From positions 1 through 51,391 of IMG/VR virus record IMGVR_UViG_3300020442_000908: a stretch of DNA of 51,391 nt; one strand, given 5' to 3'. Numbering within the stretch: the stretch's first letter is position 1; each line of letters begins with the position of its first letter. Below, piece after piece: positions 17,517 to 27,931 of the stretch. Position numbers and translations under genes: made by a program. Under the pieces are notes generated by a model. It made no database searches. It was not told the DNA's origin and worked only from the letters and a program-made list of their open reading frames with translations. This DNA is from a virus.

Positions 17517-20500
17517 ATGGGTCAAATATTTAGAACTGGTAAAAGTGGACAGTTATACAAAGCCAACATCGCTGGAACCACACCTACTGCACAAGAATTA
17601 GAACAGTTTAACAAGCTTGTCGCCGCACAGGGCGACACCCTGCTTGGTAGTCAGGGGCCAGTAGACACAACCAATCCGCCGGGAACCGCCCTTGGCAGGG
17701 GCTTCAGCATGGGCATCGACCAAACACAAATGATGTTTGGCAGGGCGCTTCAATCTGTAGGTGAGAACCTTGGCTTCAGTGGGCTGGAAGAGTATGGCGA
17801 AGAGGTTGTTGCTCATAATGAAGCAGAGCTAGGCGAAACAGCGCAGTATGCAACAAGGCTGGAGGATGTAGACGGGCTGAGTTCCGGCCTGTCATTCTTT
17901 GGAGAAACACTTGGACAGGGTATAGCCACTCTGTTGCCAACAGCAGGGGCGGCTTTGGTCACAAGGGGTGCGTCCGTCAGGGCTGGGCTTACGCCTCAGA
18001 TGCTACAACGGACATCGTTTAGTGCTGGTGCGGCTGTAAACTACCCAATCCTCTTCGGTGAAAACCTTTTAGAGCAAGACCAAAGCGTGGAAGAGGGGAT
18101 ACTGCCCCACGTTAATGACGGTGCGGCGGCTCTATTTGCATTGCCAGCGACATTCTTGGACACATTGGGTGACCGCATAACATTGGGTCTTGGCGGCAAG
18201 ATTACCAAGCCACTGCTCACAAAGAAAACCTATCAATCCGTGACGGGTGGAGCGGCGGCTAGGTTCGGAGAGGGCGCTGTAAAAGGTATTATGGCAGAAG
18301 CCCCGACGGAGATAGGGCAAACAATCCTTACACGCATACAGGCTGGTAAGCCGATTGACAGTGAGGATGCTTACAGAGAATACCTAGAGGTCGGCATCGC
18401 GGCTGGTATCGTTGGTGGTACAATTCGCGGCACAGCAGACACATTGAAAGGCGACCAGAGAAAATCTGTTGCGATTGCCCAGCTAAATCAAGACCAAGCG
18501 GAAGAGGCAGAGAAAGCTGGCATAGGAATACAGCAACAAGAAGAGTACGACAAACTATCAAACAGGGCGACAAATCTCACGGAGATAGACGACCCACAGA
18601 TAGGTGTGCTTGAGCAAGAAGCTGTGCCATTTAACGAAGAAAACATACCCCCTGAAAGCAGGGCGGCAGTGTTGTCTGGTATCAATCAAGAAGTTGCAAC
18701 TAACTTTTCTCCAGTAAAGCTGGCTCATCTTAGCAAGGCAGAGCAGAAAAAAGTTCGGGATACGCGGAAGGCCCGTGGAGAAACGGTAATCGAAAAAGAT
18801 ATTGAGTTACCCGAAGTCCAAGAGATTCTGGGCAAGACAGCCGCTAATCGAATTGCACGCCAACAAAAACCTCTCACATTTAGAGGCACGATTGACGGAA
18901 CTCCAGAGATATTTTTTGACCGACCTGATGGGTTTCGTTGGTCACAATATGAAAAGGCTGTGCGTCTAGCTATTTCGCAGACCAGAAACAATAAAGGTGA
19001 GGCTGTAGAGAACGCCAATGTAAGTATTCAAGATATTATGAAGGTCAGTAAGACTAGTCGTGCTGGCGCTGTCGCTATCAGAAAGCGCATGATGTCTGAT
19101 GGCGTGATAGAGGAATACAAAAGAAACAAATACGTTGCGACTGCCGATGCAGAAACAAAAGCACAGCCTATTAGAGAGCTAGAGCAGAGGGTGTCAGAAC
19201 TACAAACATCCATAGAAGCGGCTGACAGACAGATACAAAAAGAAGAGAAGAAGATTGTTAAGCTTCAGGAGAAGAAGCCAGAGCAATACAAGAAGGCAAT
19301 AGCAGAGATAGAAGATGCCCGCTCCCGTGTGGCTGAGAGCCAAATAGAACTAGACAGGCTTGCTAAAATAATCAAAACGCAGAGGACTGCCCGCAAATCT
19401 GCAAGGTCAAAGCAGGGGCCACAGCTAAACACTGAGGCTCAAAACAGGGCAAGAACCAAGCGCGATGAAGCAATCAAAGCTACTACTAAATTTGAGAACG
19501 CTCGGCAGGATGTTGAAACAGCAGTTAAGAAAAGAATAAAAGAAGTTGGCATAGACCAAGACTTGGGTGCTGTAGAGATAGTAGCAAAGATAAACGGACC
19601 GGAAGGCACGCTGGCACAGGGTACATATAATCCAAGCGAAAAAGTAATCACAATAGCTACTGCCCTGCACGGATTGGATGCAGACCCCCAAGAGTTTGAG
19701 GCGGGCGTCATGGGCATAGCCAATCACGAAACTCTGCACGCATTGTATGACTTAGGATTATTCACAGAGAAAGAGTGGGCGACCCTTACCAAAGCCGCAA
19801 AAAGCAGGAAGTTTGTCAAGGTAAACAGGGACGGCTCCACTGATGTGCGAGAGTACACGTTTTATGAACGTGCAAAAGCCATGTATGGCGATAGAACAGA
19901 CGAAGCAACAGTAGTTGAAGAGGCTATTGCTGAGATGTTCCGCTTGTATGCGGGCGGCGACATGAAGGTGGTAGGCACAACCAAGTCACTGTTCGACAGA
20001 ATAATAGACTTCTTCAAGGCTGTTATGAATGGTTTTGAAGACGCTGGCTTTACAAGTCCCGACGAGATATTTGAATCAATTAACACAGGCGAAATAGCCA
20101 GCACAGAGAATAGGGCGCGAGTTGCTCGCGAGGGTGCGGCACTGCCGTCTACACAGGAAGTCAAAGACAGTGTAAATGATGTGGCTCTTGATATTGTACA
20201 GCGTGCGCTCACAGAAGAAGAGTTGGACGAGGCTGTCACTACAGACATCGCAATACAAGACGCACGAACTCAAGTCTCAAACATCAAGTACAGCTTTGTG
20301 CCTGTTGAATATTACACCGGACCGCGCTCAGAAAAACTGCAATACATGCAGAGAATGTCCACTAGTGAGTTTGAGCTTGCGGATACATTCAAGCTTCTGT
20401 TCGACCTGTCAGAAACAGAAAACAAGGGAAGAACCTTTGACTCACTAAAGCAGGGAGCCGCTGACTTCTTAACCATGGCGCAGGCGCAAACGCGGAACCC

Positions 20501-23500
20501 AGTGTATTCACCTGAGTATTCATCCAAAGAGGCTGACGGCGAGCTTGCTAATCTTGATTATCTAGCATTTCTTTTGAGCGCATCATACGAGCAATCAGAG
20601 GGCGTAGACCCTCGCTCTGTGGCGTTCAGCCGAAGCGCCCCAGCCTTTGAAGGACAGCAAATCACTGGGCAAGACTTGCGAGATATACGGCGTGAGGTCT
20701 ACGGCATCACCCAAGAACAGCTTGCCAAAAGAGGCAAGGAAAAGAACGTCAGGTCTGGCGTCACCACCTTGTATCGCATTGGTGAGTTGCGTGGAGGCGA
20801 GGCGCTATCCTTTACAACTGACCCGTCAATATTCAATGACGCCGAAAAAGTAAAGTTTCTGCCGTGGCTTGAGGGCAGAGCAAGGCTCCTTGAAACCTAT
20901 CTTGTTGAAAACGAAAACGTCCTAGTTCACATGGACGCTCTAATCAGAGGAAGCAACTCAGAACATGAGGCCGTTGTCATATCTGATGATGTTCGGCAAC
21001 GAGACAGCAAGAGTTCTGAGGCTAAACTTCAAAACAAAAAAGACAGGATTGTTGACGCAATACGAGCGTCCCGCCCCATACCGTATGACGGCTTTGGCTT
21101 GACCAGTGCTGGAATGTTTGACCCAACAGGCGTAATTAAATACTCCTATCTGCCGACTGTTCCGCACTTAGAGAACCCACAACAGCTAGGGGCATTGAGA
21201 AGAAGCCTCAACTTCTTATTCAAGGATGGCATTGGCAATGCCTTCTGGTACGAGCAGAGCGCCAAAGCGATACTGAAAGCAACGGCGTACAACAAGGCCG
21301 AGGCTCGCAAGCTCGCTGGATTGATTGCCAAGACATCACAGCAAACAGAGGTAGACGAAAACTTCATGCTGGCTGTAAGGGCATACTATCAGCACAGGGC
21401 AGGACAGCCTATGCGGGGTATCAGGTTTGCCAGCGCAGACCAGCTACAAGAAATACTAGACGGGGCAGAGCCAAGAGGTCTGAAGATAAATCCATTCTTC
21501 AAGAACCTGATGAAATACATCGACCCTGAAAACTTTGGAGACACGAAGGACGTAACGATTGACCTGTGGATGCAAAGAGCATTTGGGTATGACAAGACAG
21601 GCTCACCAACCAAGGCGCAGATTGCCTTTATCAGTGGCGAGATACAGCGAATTGCTGACGCAAATGGCATGGAGCCAGAACAAGTGCAGGCGGCTATCTG
21701 GGTAGCGTACAAGTCAAGACAAGAAGGCACAGAAAAAGTTGGCGATAACTATCCTGCTCAAGATTACGCCGATGCGATGAAGAAAAACCTAGCTCAGATA
21801 AGCACGGAAACCATACCTAGCTTTGATAGCGGTCATATGAATGAAGCGTTTGACGCTGACCCTGCTGTGTTGTCTCAGTTCCATGTCGATATGAGCAAGG
21901 TGTTCCTTGACAACGAGGGCTTTGATTCAGTCGCAGAAATGTTCGGCATAGTCACACCAGACAATTTTGTAGCTCCGGGGTTCTTTGAAGGCAGAACATC
22001 GCCCGGCACACAAACTGAGGTTGCCGCGCCCAGCAGAGCAAAAGAAAATGACAAGGACTTTGCTCTTGACCAAAGGTCAATAGACAACCTAAACGCATAC
22101 GCCGCCGTCATGGGTATCGTTCTCAAACAGGATGGCGTTGGATGGCACAGGCCATTCTTCCAAACATCCATAAACAAGGGCGACAGAAACAGCGTACTGA
22201 TTGATATAGGCAGGACGCTTACACCCGATGAGCAGATAGTGTTTGCAGAGGAAATGCAGGCAGAGTTTGGACACGGAGAGTTTGGGGGTGTTGCCTCAAG
22301 AGAAGGTTTAAGAATTATTCATTGGCCTTATAAGTACAGCAAAGAAGCTGTTGATGAAAACGACAACAGTATAGTTTTAGATTTAAAACTAAAAAGACAA
22401 GAAAACATTGCGTTTCAAAACGGTGTAGCAAATGCTGTGCAACGGGCTGGCGATAGGCTGGGGCTAGAAGAAGCAGAGCTTACGAACTTTTATTCAGAAA
22501 CGGGATACCTATTCAATAATTGGAAGGAGAATTTAAATGGTGAAAATTATCTTCAGGGAATCGAACAAGGACGACCCGATTTATTCGAGCGGGCCAGTGT
22601 TCTCATCGCAGAACTCCAGAACCGTGCAAGAGAAGTCGAGCAAACCTACGCCGACAACTACGGATGGACAATCAACGAGCAACTCAATGACATCTACAGA
22701 ACAGAGCGAAAACTAGAGGAGCCTGCTACCAAAGTTGTAGAGGACGCGGAGCAATTTCTTGAGGAAATGCCCGCACGCGACTTACCTGATGACGGCGACA
22801 TCAAGCACAGCATACTCAAAACAGAGTTTGAGTTGATACCCGACAGCGAAGGCTCTCCAATATTCGGTAGGTTCTTTGACAGGGATGGCGTTGCCAAGAT
22901 AATAGCGCTGACAAATGGCAGGCACATAACCAATGGTGAGGAAAGAGGGACAAACCATGGACTTGCACATATAAAGGGCGGCGGCAAGGACGCGGCATAT
23001 GCAAAATCAAGCAAGTATGTTGATGCGCGAGATGCAATGAGCGCGATGATGAAAAGGCTTGATGCTCAAATAGGCAGGCCGATATTGATACCTGTGCTTC
23101 AGGATGGGGATGAGCGCAGAATAAATGACATCAAGCTCAAGAAAACAAACGGCGTTATACAGGTCACACAAAGAGTACGGGCGGAAAGCCCGGTGTATCC
23201 CACCGAGTCCTTCACTACCGAACTATTTTGGTTTGGCAACAATGGAATGAACGAGGGCAAGGTGATGCGGGTCATCATGCGCCGCGCATTTATCAACGAA
23301 ATAAACGCCATGGTTAGGTCTAGCCCAAACCTAACCGTAGAAAACCCAGAGGTCTTGGCAAGCAGGATTAACTTCATCACCACGACCATGCCCATATCCT
23401 ACAATCAGGCAAGGAACACACTCGCTAAAGCTATCGGCACTCAGGACATGATAGATGAGGCGATAGAAACTGGGAACATAGAGAACAGATTTAAGAAAGG

Positions 23501-26477
23501 CGATAAGTACAGCTTAGTGCCAACGCACCCCACCGTCGCCGTAAACCCAAAGGCGAACACGCAAGTGGACAACGCCAAGGGCGTGTATCTGTACGGTAAA
23601 ACATCTGACTTCATGTCCAAGGTTCTTGGCGTGCCAGTAAAAGCCCTTGCGTCTACAGGACTATTGGGGGATGTCAACGCCAAAGAAGTTACAGATAACT
23701 TAATTACAAAACTACAAGATGCCTTCCTGCCAGTGGGACAGTTCATAGACGAGATACGCAAGGCAGGCTTTGAGGTTCCAGACGCCTTCGATACCTATCT
23801 GATGGAGGAGCAGTACCACAACAAAACGGGGTACATGCTTGGCAGAGCGGAAGAGATTTTATTCACCCCGGTGCTAAATAAAATTAAGCAGTTGCCCGTA
23901 AATCCAAACTTATTGGCTTCTCTTGAGAGAGTGCAAGGAGCAGAGGGCAAGGGTTTCTTTGCAAGCATGATGGCAATAGGCAAAAACAGACAGCTTGCCC
24001 TAGCAGAAACCTATCTGTTTGCCATGCACGCAAAGGAAAGAAACGCATATATACGTCAAATTGACCCGCGCAATGACAGTGGTTCGGGTATGACAGACGC
24101 AGAAGCAGACGCGATACTGAGCATTATAAATTCCAACCCTGCCGCTCGTATCCAGTTGCAGGCAATATCATCTGATGTTCAGGACATTGTGGAGGCCACA
24201 AGACAGATGAACATTGCTACGGGTCTGGAGCCAGATAGACAGCAAGAGCTTACATATGAAGGCACGCAAACAAGAGTGGCCTACCCGCAGTACAGCAATT
24301 ATGTGCCGCTCAAGGGCTTCTTGGAAGTTGACCCAGACAAAACAGAGGCAGAGATTGCAGAGATACGCAGAAAGTCTGCCAACAAATACGGCGCAAGAGG
24401 GGCAGAATATATAGCCGCGTTGGGTCGTGGTAGCTACCCAGACAATCTGGTGGCATCCCTGTTTAATCAGCACCAAAGAGCCATAGACAGAGGACAAAGA
24501 AATTTGGTGGGGCAAAGCTTCCTGAAGCTCATAGACAGCACAGATGAAAACGGTGTTGAAAGGCCGCAGGAATACAGAGACATAGTTGAAGGCGTCGCCA
24601 ATGTAGGGGCAAAAAGAAAAACCAAAAAAGTCCTAGATAAGAATGGCTATGTCCGTACAATCAGCGGCATCTCCAGAGATGACCCCAGCATTATGACCGT
24701 CAAGGTCGGCGGGGAAGAGGTGCAAATCAATGTCACTGACCCACGCATAGCGAAGGCGCTGAAGGGCGCAACTGGCTTGGGTCCAGACAACTCCAACTTC
24801 TTGGTCAAGGCGATGACCACGGTCAACAGGTTCTTGTCTAGCATCAACACCAGCTATAACCCTGAGTTCTTTGTCACTAACTTCTTGCGCGATATTTCCA
24901 CTGGCTTGACAAACATCAACGCCAACGAGATAGAGGGCATAACCACAGATGTACTCAAGTCCATGCCCTCTGTGCTGAAAAACTTGCGCGGCATTATAAG
25001 GAAGGGCGAAACAAACGAGCTTTCTCAAACTTACACAGAGTTCTTGGAAGATGGTGGTCAGAGCGCACTAAACATGATTGACAGCCTAGAGCAACAGCTA
25101 GGCAAGATGGATGAGATATTAGGTGCGTCCGATGACCCGAAGCTGGTGGGTCAGTTCAAGAAGGGCGTCAAAAGACTAACCGACACCCCGCTTGCCAAGA
25201 TGGTTGAAAACTATAACAGCGTTATAGAAAACGCCATCCGTGTTGCAACCTATCAAGCATTACGCAACAGAGGGTTTACAAGAGAGAGAGCAGGGCAAGC
25301 CGCAAGAAATGTTACAGTCAACTTTTCTAAAGGTGGCGAGCAAAAGGTTCTGATGAACTCGCTATATCTTTTCTACAACGCATCTATCCAAGGTAGCTTT
25401 GCGCTGATGACTGCCGCAACAAGAAGTAAAAAAGTTCGGGCTATATGGATGAGCGCCGTCGTTGCCGGGTTCCTCCAAGACCAGATGCTATCCATGATGT
25501 CTGAAGAAGATGAAGACGGGCAGAAGGTGGTAGATAAGATACCAGACTATGTGCTGGAGCATAACTTTGTTATCAAACTTGGTGGTCTGGGCGGCAGAGA
25601 GTACCTGAGTATACCACTGCCATACGGCCTCAACTTTGCTGTAAACATGGGGCGTAGCCTCTCAAGAAGAGGGCGGGGTGGATATACAAATGGCGAGTTT
25701 ACCAACTCGTTCTTTGGCACATTCGTGGATGCGGTCAATCCGATTGGTGGCACAGAAAGCCTAGCAAACTTTGTGGCTCCGACTGTCGCTGACCCGTTTA
25801 TAGACATTATCGAAAACGAAGACTTCTCAAACAAGCCCATCTACAAAGAGGGTTCGCCCTTTGGATTACAAAAGCCAGACAGCCAGCTTTACTGGTCAAC
25901 CACATCACCGATATTTAAATCAACTGCTGAGTTCCTGAACAGTGCGACGGGCGGCTCGCCAGCTAAATCTGGTCTGATTGATTGGTCGCCAGATGCAATG
26001 GAATACTGGTACGGCTTCTTAACGGGTGGCGTCGGACGGTTCGTCGAAAGGTCTGGAAGGTTTGCTCTTAATGTTGTGGATGACCCTGCCTCCCTGTTCA
26101 GTGAAGAGGGGCTAAGACAGATACCGTTCACCCGTAAGATAATCGGCTCCGTCAGTTCGCGAGAAGACACGGCTAGGTTCATAGCGGGGCGCGACCAAAT
26201 ACTTACTGTCGAGGCAGACCTGAAGGACGCTATTGCCCGTGGAGACAGGGGGCGCATACAAAGCATACGCTCTCAGTATGAAAGAGAGTTATCCCTTCTT
26301 GGTCGAATGAAGGCAACCAACAATGCGAGAAACAGATTGATAAGAAAGAAGGCAGAGATAGCCAAGAACCCCCGCATACCTGAAGCCACTAAACAAAAGA
26401 TGCTCGACAAGATAGATGAACAACTGCAACGTGCAACACAGCGCGGTAACATGGTCGTGTCAGAATTGTACAGGTAA
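17517..26477 (+). CDS. Giant multidomain (polyvalent) internal virion protein
   Basis: 2986 residues, about twice the size of T7 gp16 and in the same operon position. Visible parts: an Ala/Gly-rich amphipathic N-terminus (about 120-310); a winged-helix-like segment resembling the FtsK gamma domain (about 473-541); a coiled coil (about 553-630); a zincin motif HETLH (737-741) with a downstream EEAIAE (801-806) for the third ligand; an ADP-ribosyltransferase-like R-S-E set (R1087, S1098-F-T1100, E1149-H-E1151); a helix-rich segment with VTIDLW (D1349), loosely like helix-hairpin-helix glycosylases (about 1233-1405); and a C-terminal LPD38-like region starting near 2430 (SINTSYNPEFFVTNFLRDIS). 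It is likely ejected into the host to act on envelope and host proteins. Domain functions are inferred from motifs. Confidence 0.92.
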   Translation: MGQIFRTGKSGQLYKANIAGTTPTAQELEQFNKLVAAQGDTLLGSQGPVDTTNPPGTALGRGFSMGIDQTQMMFGRALQSVGENLGFSGLEEYGEEVVAHNEAELGETAQYATRLEDVDGLSSGLSFFGETLGQGIATLLPTAGAALVTRGASVRAGLTPQMLQRTSFSAGAAVNYPILFGENLLEQDQSVEEGILPHVNDGAAALFALPATFLDTLGDRITLGLGGKITKPLLTKKTYQSVTGGAAARFGEGAVKGIMAEAPTEIGQTILTRIQAGKPIDSEDAYREYLEVGIAAGIVGGTIRGTADTLKGDQRKSVAIAQLNQDQAEEAEKAGIGIQQQEEYDKLSNRATNLTEIDDPQIGVLEQEAVPFNEENIPPESRAAVLSGINQEVATNFSPVKLAHLSKAEQKKVRDTRKARGETVIEKDIELPEVQEILGKTAANRIARQQKPLTFRGTIDGTPEIFFDRPDGFRWSQYEKAVRLAISQTRNNKGEAVENANVSIQDIMKVSKTSRAGAVAIRKRMMSDGVIEEYKRNKYVATADAETKAQPIRELEQRVSELQTSIEAADRQIQKEEKKIVKLQEKKPEQYKKAIAEIEDARSRVAESQIELDRLAKIIKTQRTARKSARSKQGPQLNTEAQNRARTKRDEAIKATTKFENARQDVETAVKKRIKEVGIDQDLGAVEIVAKINGPEGTLAQGTYNPSEKVITIATALHGLDADPQEFEAGVMGIANHETLHALYDLGLFTEKEWATLTKAAKSRKFVKVNRDGSTDVREYTFYERAKAMYGDRTDEATVVEEAIAEMFRLYAGGDMKVVGTTKSLFDRIIDFFKAVMNGFEDAGFTSPDEIFESINTGEIASTENRARVAREGAALPSTQEVKDSVNDVALDIVQRALTEEELDEAVTTDIAIQDARTQVSNIKYSFVPVEYYTGPRSEKLQYMQRMSTSEFELADTFKLLFDLSETENKGRTFDSLKQGAADFLTMAQAQTRNPVYSPEYSSKEADGELANLDYLAFLLSASYEQSEGVDPRSVAFSRSAPAFEGQQITGQDLRDIRREVYGITQEQLAKRGKEKNVRSGVTTLYRIGELRGGEALSFTTDPSIFNDAEKVKFLPWLEGRARLLETYLVENENVLVHMDALIRGSNSEHEAVVISDDVRQRDSKSSEAKLQNKKDRIVDAIRASRPIPYDGFGLTSAGMFDPTGVIKYSYLPTVPHLENPQQLGALRRSLNFLFKDGIGNAFWYEQSAKAILKATAYNKAEARKLAGLIAKTSQQTEVDENFMLAVRAYYQHRAGQPMRGIRFASADQLQEILDGAEPRGLKINPFFKNLMKYIDPENFGDTKDVTIDLWMQRAFGYDKTGSPTKAQIAFISGEIQRIADANGMEPEQVQAAIWVAYKSRQEGTEKVGDNYPAQDYADAMKKNLAQISTETIPSFDSGHMNEAFDADPAVLSQFHVDMSKVFLDNEGFDSVAEMFGIVTPDNFVAPGFFEGRTSPGTQTEVAAPSRAKENDKDFALDQRSIDNLNAYAAVMGIVLKQDGVGWHRPFFQTSINKGDRNSVLIDIGRTLTPDEQIVFAEEMQAEFGHGEFGGVASREGLRIIHWPYKYSKEAVDENDNSIVLDLKLKRQENIAFQNGVANAVQRAGDRLGLEEAELTNFYSETGYLFNNWKENLNGENYLQGIEQGRPDLFERASVLIAELQNRAREVEQTYADNYGWTINEQLNDIYRTERKLEEPATKVVEDAEQFLEEMPARDLPDDGDIKHSILKTEFELIPDSEGSPIFGRFFDRDGVAKIIALTNGRHITNGEERGTNHGLAHIKGGGKDAAYAKSSKYVDARDAMSAMMKRLDAQIGRPILIPVLQDGDERRINDIKLKKTNGVIQVTQRVRAESPVYPTESFTTELFWFGNNGMNEGKVMRVIMRRAFINEINAMVRSSPNLTVENPEVLASRINFITTTMPISYNQARNTLAKAIGTQDMIDEAIETGNIENRFKKGDKYSLVPTHPTVAVNPKANTQVDNAKGVYLYGKTSDFMSKVLGVPVKALASTGLLGDVNAKEVTDNLITKLQDAFLPVGQFIDEIRKAGFEVPDAFDTYLMEEQYHNKTGYMLGRAEEILFTPVLNKIKQLPVNPNLLASLERVQGAEGKGFFASMMAIGKNRQLALAETYLFAMHAKERNAYIRQIDPRNDSGSGMTDAEADAILSIINSNPAARIQLQAISSDVQDIVEATRQMNIATGLEPDRQQELTYEGTQTRVAYPQYSNYVPLKGFLEVDPDKTEAEIAEIRRKSANKYGARGAEYIAALGRGSYPDNLVASLFNQHQRAIDRGQRNLVGQSFLKLIDSTDENGVERPQEYRDIVEGVANVGAKRKTKKVLDKNGYVRTISGISRDDPSIMTVKVGGEEVQINVTDPRIAKALKGATGLGPDNSNFLVKAMTTVNRFLSSINTSYNPEFFVTNFLRDISTGLTNINANEIEGITTDVLKSMPSVLKNLRGIIRKGETNELSQTYTEFLEDGGQSALNMIDSLEQQLGKMDEILGASDDPKLVGQFKKGVKRLTDTPLAKMVENYNSVIENAIRVATYQALRNRGFTRERAGQAARNVTVNFSKGGEQKVLMNSLYLFYNASIQGSFALMTAATRSKKVRAIWMSAVVAGFLQDQMLSMMSEEDEDGQKVVDKIPDYVLEHNFVIKLGGLGGREYLSIPLPYGLNFAVNMGRSLSRRGRGGYTNGEFTNSFFGTFVDAVNPIGGTESLANFVAPTVADPFIDIIENEDFSNKPIYKEGSPFGLQKPDSQLYWSTTSPIFKSTAEFLNSATGGSPAKSGLIDWSPDAMEYWYGFLTGGVGRFVERSGRFALNVVDDPASLFSEEGLRQIPFTRKIIGSVSSREDTARFIAGRDQILTVEADLKDAIARGDRGRIQSIRSQYERELSLLGRMKATNNARNRLIRKKAEIAKNPRIPEATKQKMLDKIDEQLQRATQRGNMVVSELYR

Positions 26478-26480
26478 GGA

Positions 26481-27929
26481 CTACTTCTCGCCCTTTTTCA
26501 ATTTGAGTTTGTAGTCTTTGTGTACTTCGCCCAGAGTTTTGTCGCCTCGTTCATGCGGCTCAATCCACACACGATAACCAGTTTTTTTGTACACTCTCCA
26601 GTGACCCCTGACCTTGTGCCATTTGCGTGGTGTGCCATCACCAAACTGATGCTCGTCCATTTCTTTGCCGCGAGGCTTGGGCAGTTCTATCTCTAGCGTT
26701 CTTGTCTCTATGGTAGCTTGACGGAAAGACTTGCTTCTGTTTCTTCTGGTTGGCTTGGTAGCAGGCTTTTTGAATATCCAATTATAATTAAAATCAGATA
26801 ACGCCCAAGCAAGTATTCTCAAGTCATCTTCGTAATGACCAAAACTAGCACGGCAAAGGTCTATTACTCTTTTGTTATCAACTGCGTGTGTCTTTGTGTT
26901 GAAGTGCGCTCCGTACAAAAGACTGTGCGCTAAATCCATAGCGTAGCTATCTGTGATAGAAACCCTGCGGCTCATGTTGTTAACTATGTGTGGTTGCTCT
27001 TTGTTGCATAGTTGCTCTGCCCACTTCTCGCCAAAGCTGAGTAAAGGGGCATAAACATCAGCCGCATCAAGGCCGGACACCCCTGTGCCATCCCACATGG
27101 GGGCGAGGTCTTTTCTCTGCTGTAGTGAGTGTGCATAGAGGGCTGACGTATAATTTGTCGGAATTGGGCTATCGCTAACAAGAATTGATAAATCAGATAT
27201 GTAATAACAACCACCCCCATCATGCGGAAGCTTGTCCATTTTGAAGTCAATACCAGCATCCTCAAACAGTTTGTCTGGATTGTCGTGCGCCTTAGAAAAT
27301 TTAATATATTTAGTTATTACAATTATGTTATCGCTAACTTTATCAAGAGCGTATTCGCGTGTCTCTTTTCTTGTGAGTTTATCACGGGACTTGCCGTGTA
27401 CCTTTTCTAACGCCGCAATCTCCTCGTCGTTAGTGCTGTGCTGGCTTTTTTGATAAGCGCCGCCACGCTGTATGTGCCATGCTATTTGCTCGTAATACCC
27501 ATCGCCCCCGCCTTCTATTGTAAATTGATGCGGGTTTTTCTCAGTCTCAATCCACATATTGTCAAAGGGTGGAATGGCATTGTTGAATATATCAAAAATC
27601 TTTTCATTGCTTGCTTCAAAACTCTTGTCAGCAATCATTTTTTGTAAGTCACTTGTGATTACAAAGCGGTCTGCCCTCATAAGATTTCTGGAAATGCCTC
27701 TCAGCTTTTCTCTGACGCCTCTGTTTTTGTAATTAGCCCAGAGGTGTTTATGATTGGCAGACAGGACAGACATAAAGTTATCGAACAACGTCTCCCCTTT
27801 TAAGTCCCGAAGTCTGTGAAAGTTTCTGAGTTGCGGGAAGGCATACTTGCCGTTCCTCATATTCTTTTCACTGCCAAAATCACTTGTCATTCGATACTCT
27901 GTTTGCTGGCTTTTGTTGTTTACCGACAT
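26481..27929 (-). CDS. Hypothetical protein with C-terminal RGHWR...PHERG motif
   Basis: 482 residues, last gene of the leftward recombination operon, ending three bases from the convergent giant virion gene with no visible terminator between them. The first 400 residues are unrecognised mixed alpha/beta with an aromatic N-terminal third. The C-terminus RKWHKVRGHWRVYKKTGYRVWIEPHERG...LGEVHKDYKL is a small basic motif found at the ends of various phage and prophage proteins. Nucleic-acid binding is possible. The ATG follows the upstream stop by two bases, so co-translation is likely. Confidence 0.82.
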   Translation of the reverse strand: MSVNNKSQQTEYRMTSDFGSEKNMRNGKYAFPQLRNFHRLRDLKGETLFDNFMSVLSANHKHLWANYKNRGVREKLRGISRNLMRADRFVITSDLQKMIADKSFEASNEKIFDIFNNAIPPFDNMWIETEKNPHQFTIEGGGDGYYEQIAWHIQRGGAYQKSQHSTNDEEIAALEKVHGKSRDKLTRKETREYALDKVSDNIIVITKYIKFSKAHDNPDKLFEDAGIDFKMDKLPHDGGGCYYISDLSILVSDSPIPTNYTSALYAHSLQQRKDLAPMWDGTGVSGLDAADVYAPLLSFGEKWAEQLCNKEQPHIVNNMSRRVSITDSYAMDLAHSLLYGAHFNTKTHAVDNKRVIDLCRASFGHYEDDLRILAWALSDFNYNWIFKKPATKPTRRNRSKSFRQATIETRTLEIELPKPRGKEMDEHQFGDGTPRKWHKVRGHWRVYKKTGYRVWIEPHERGDKTLGEVHKDYKLKLKKGEK

Positions 27930-27931
27930 GC

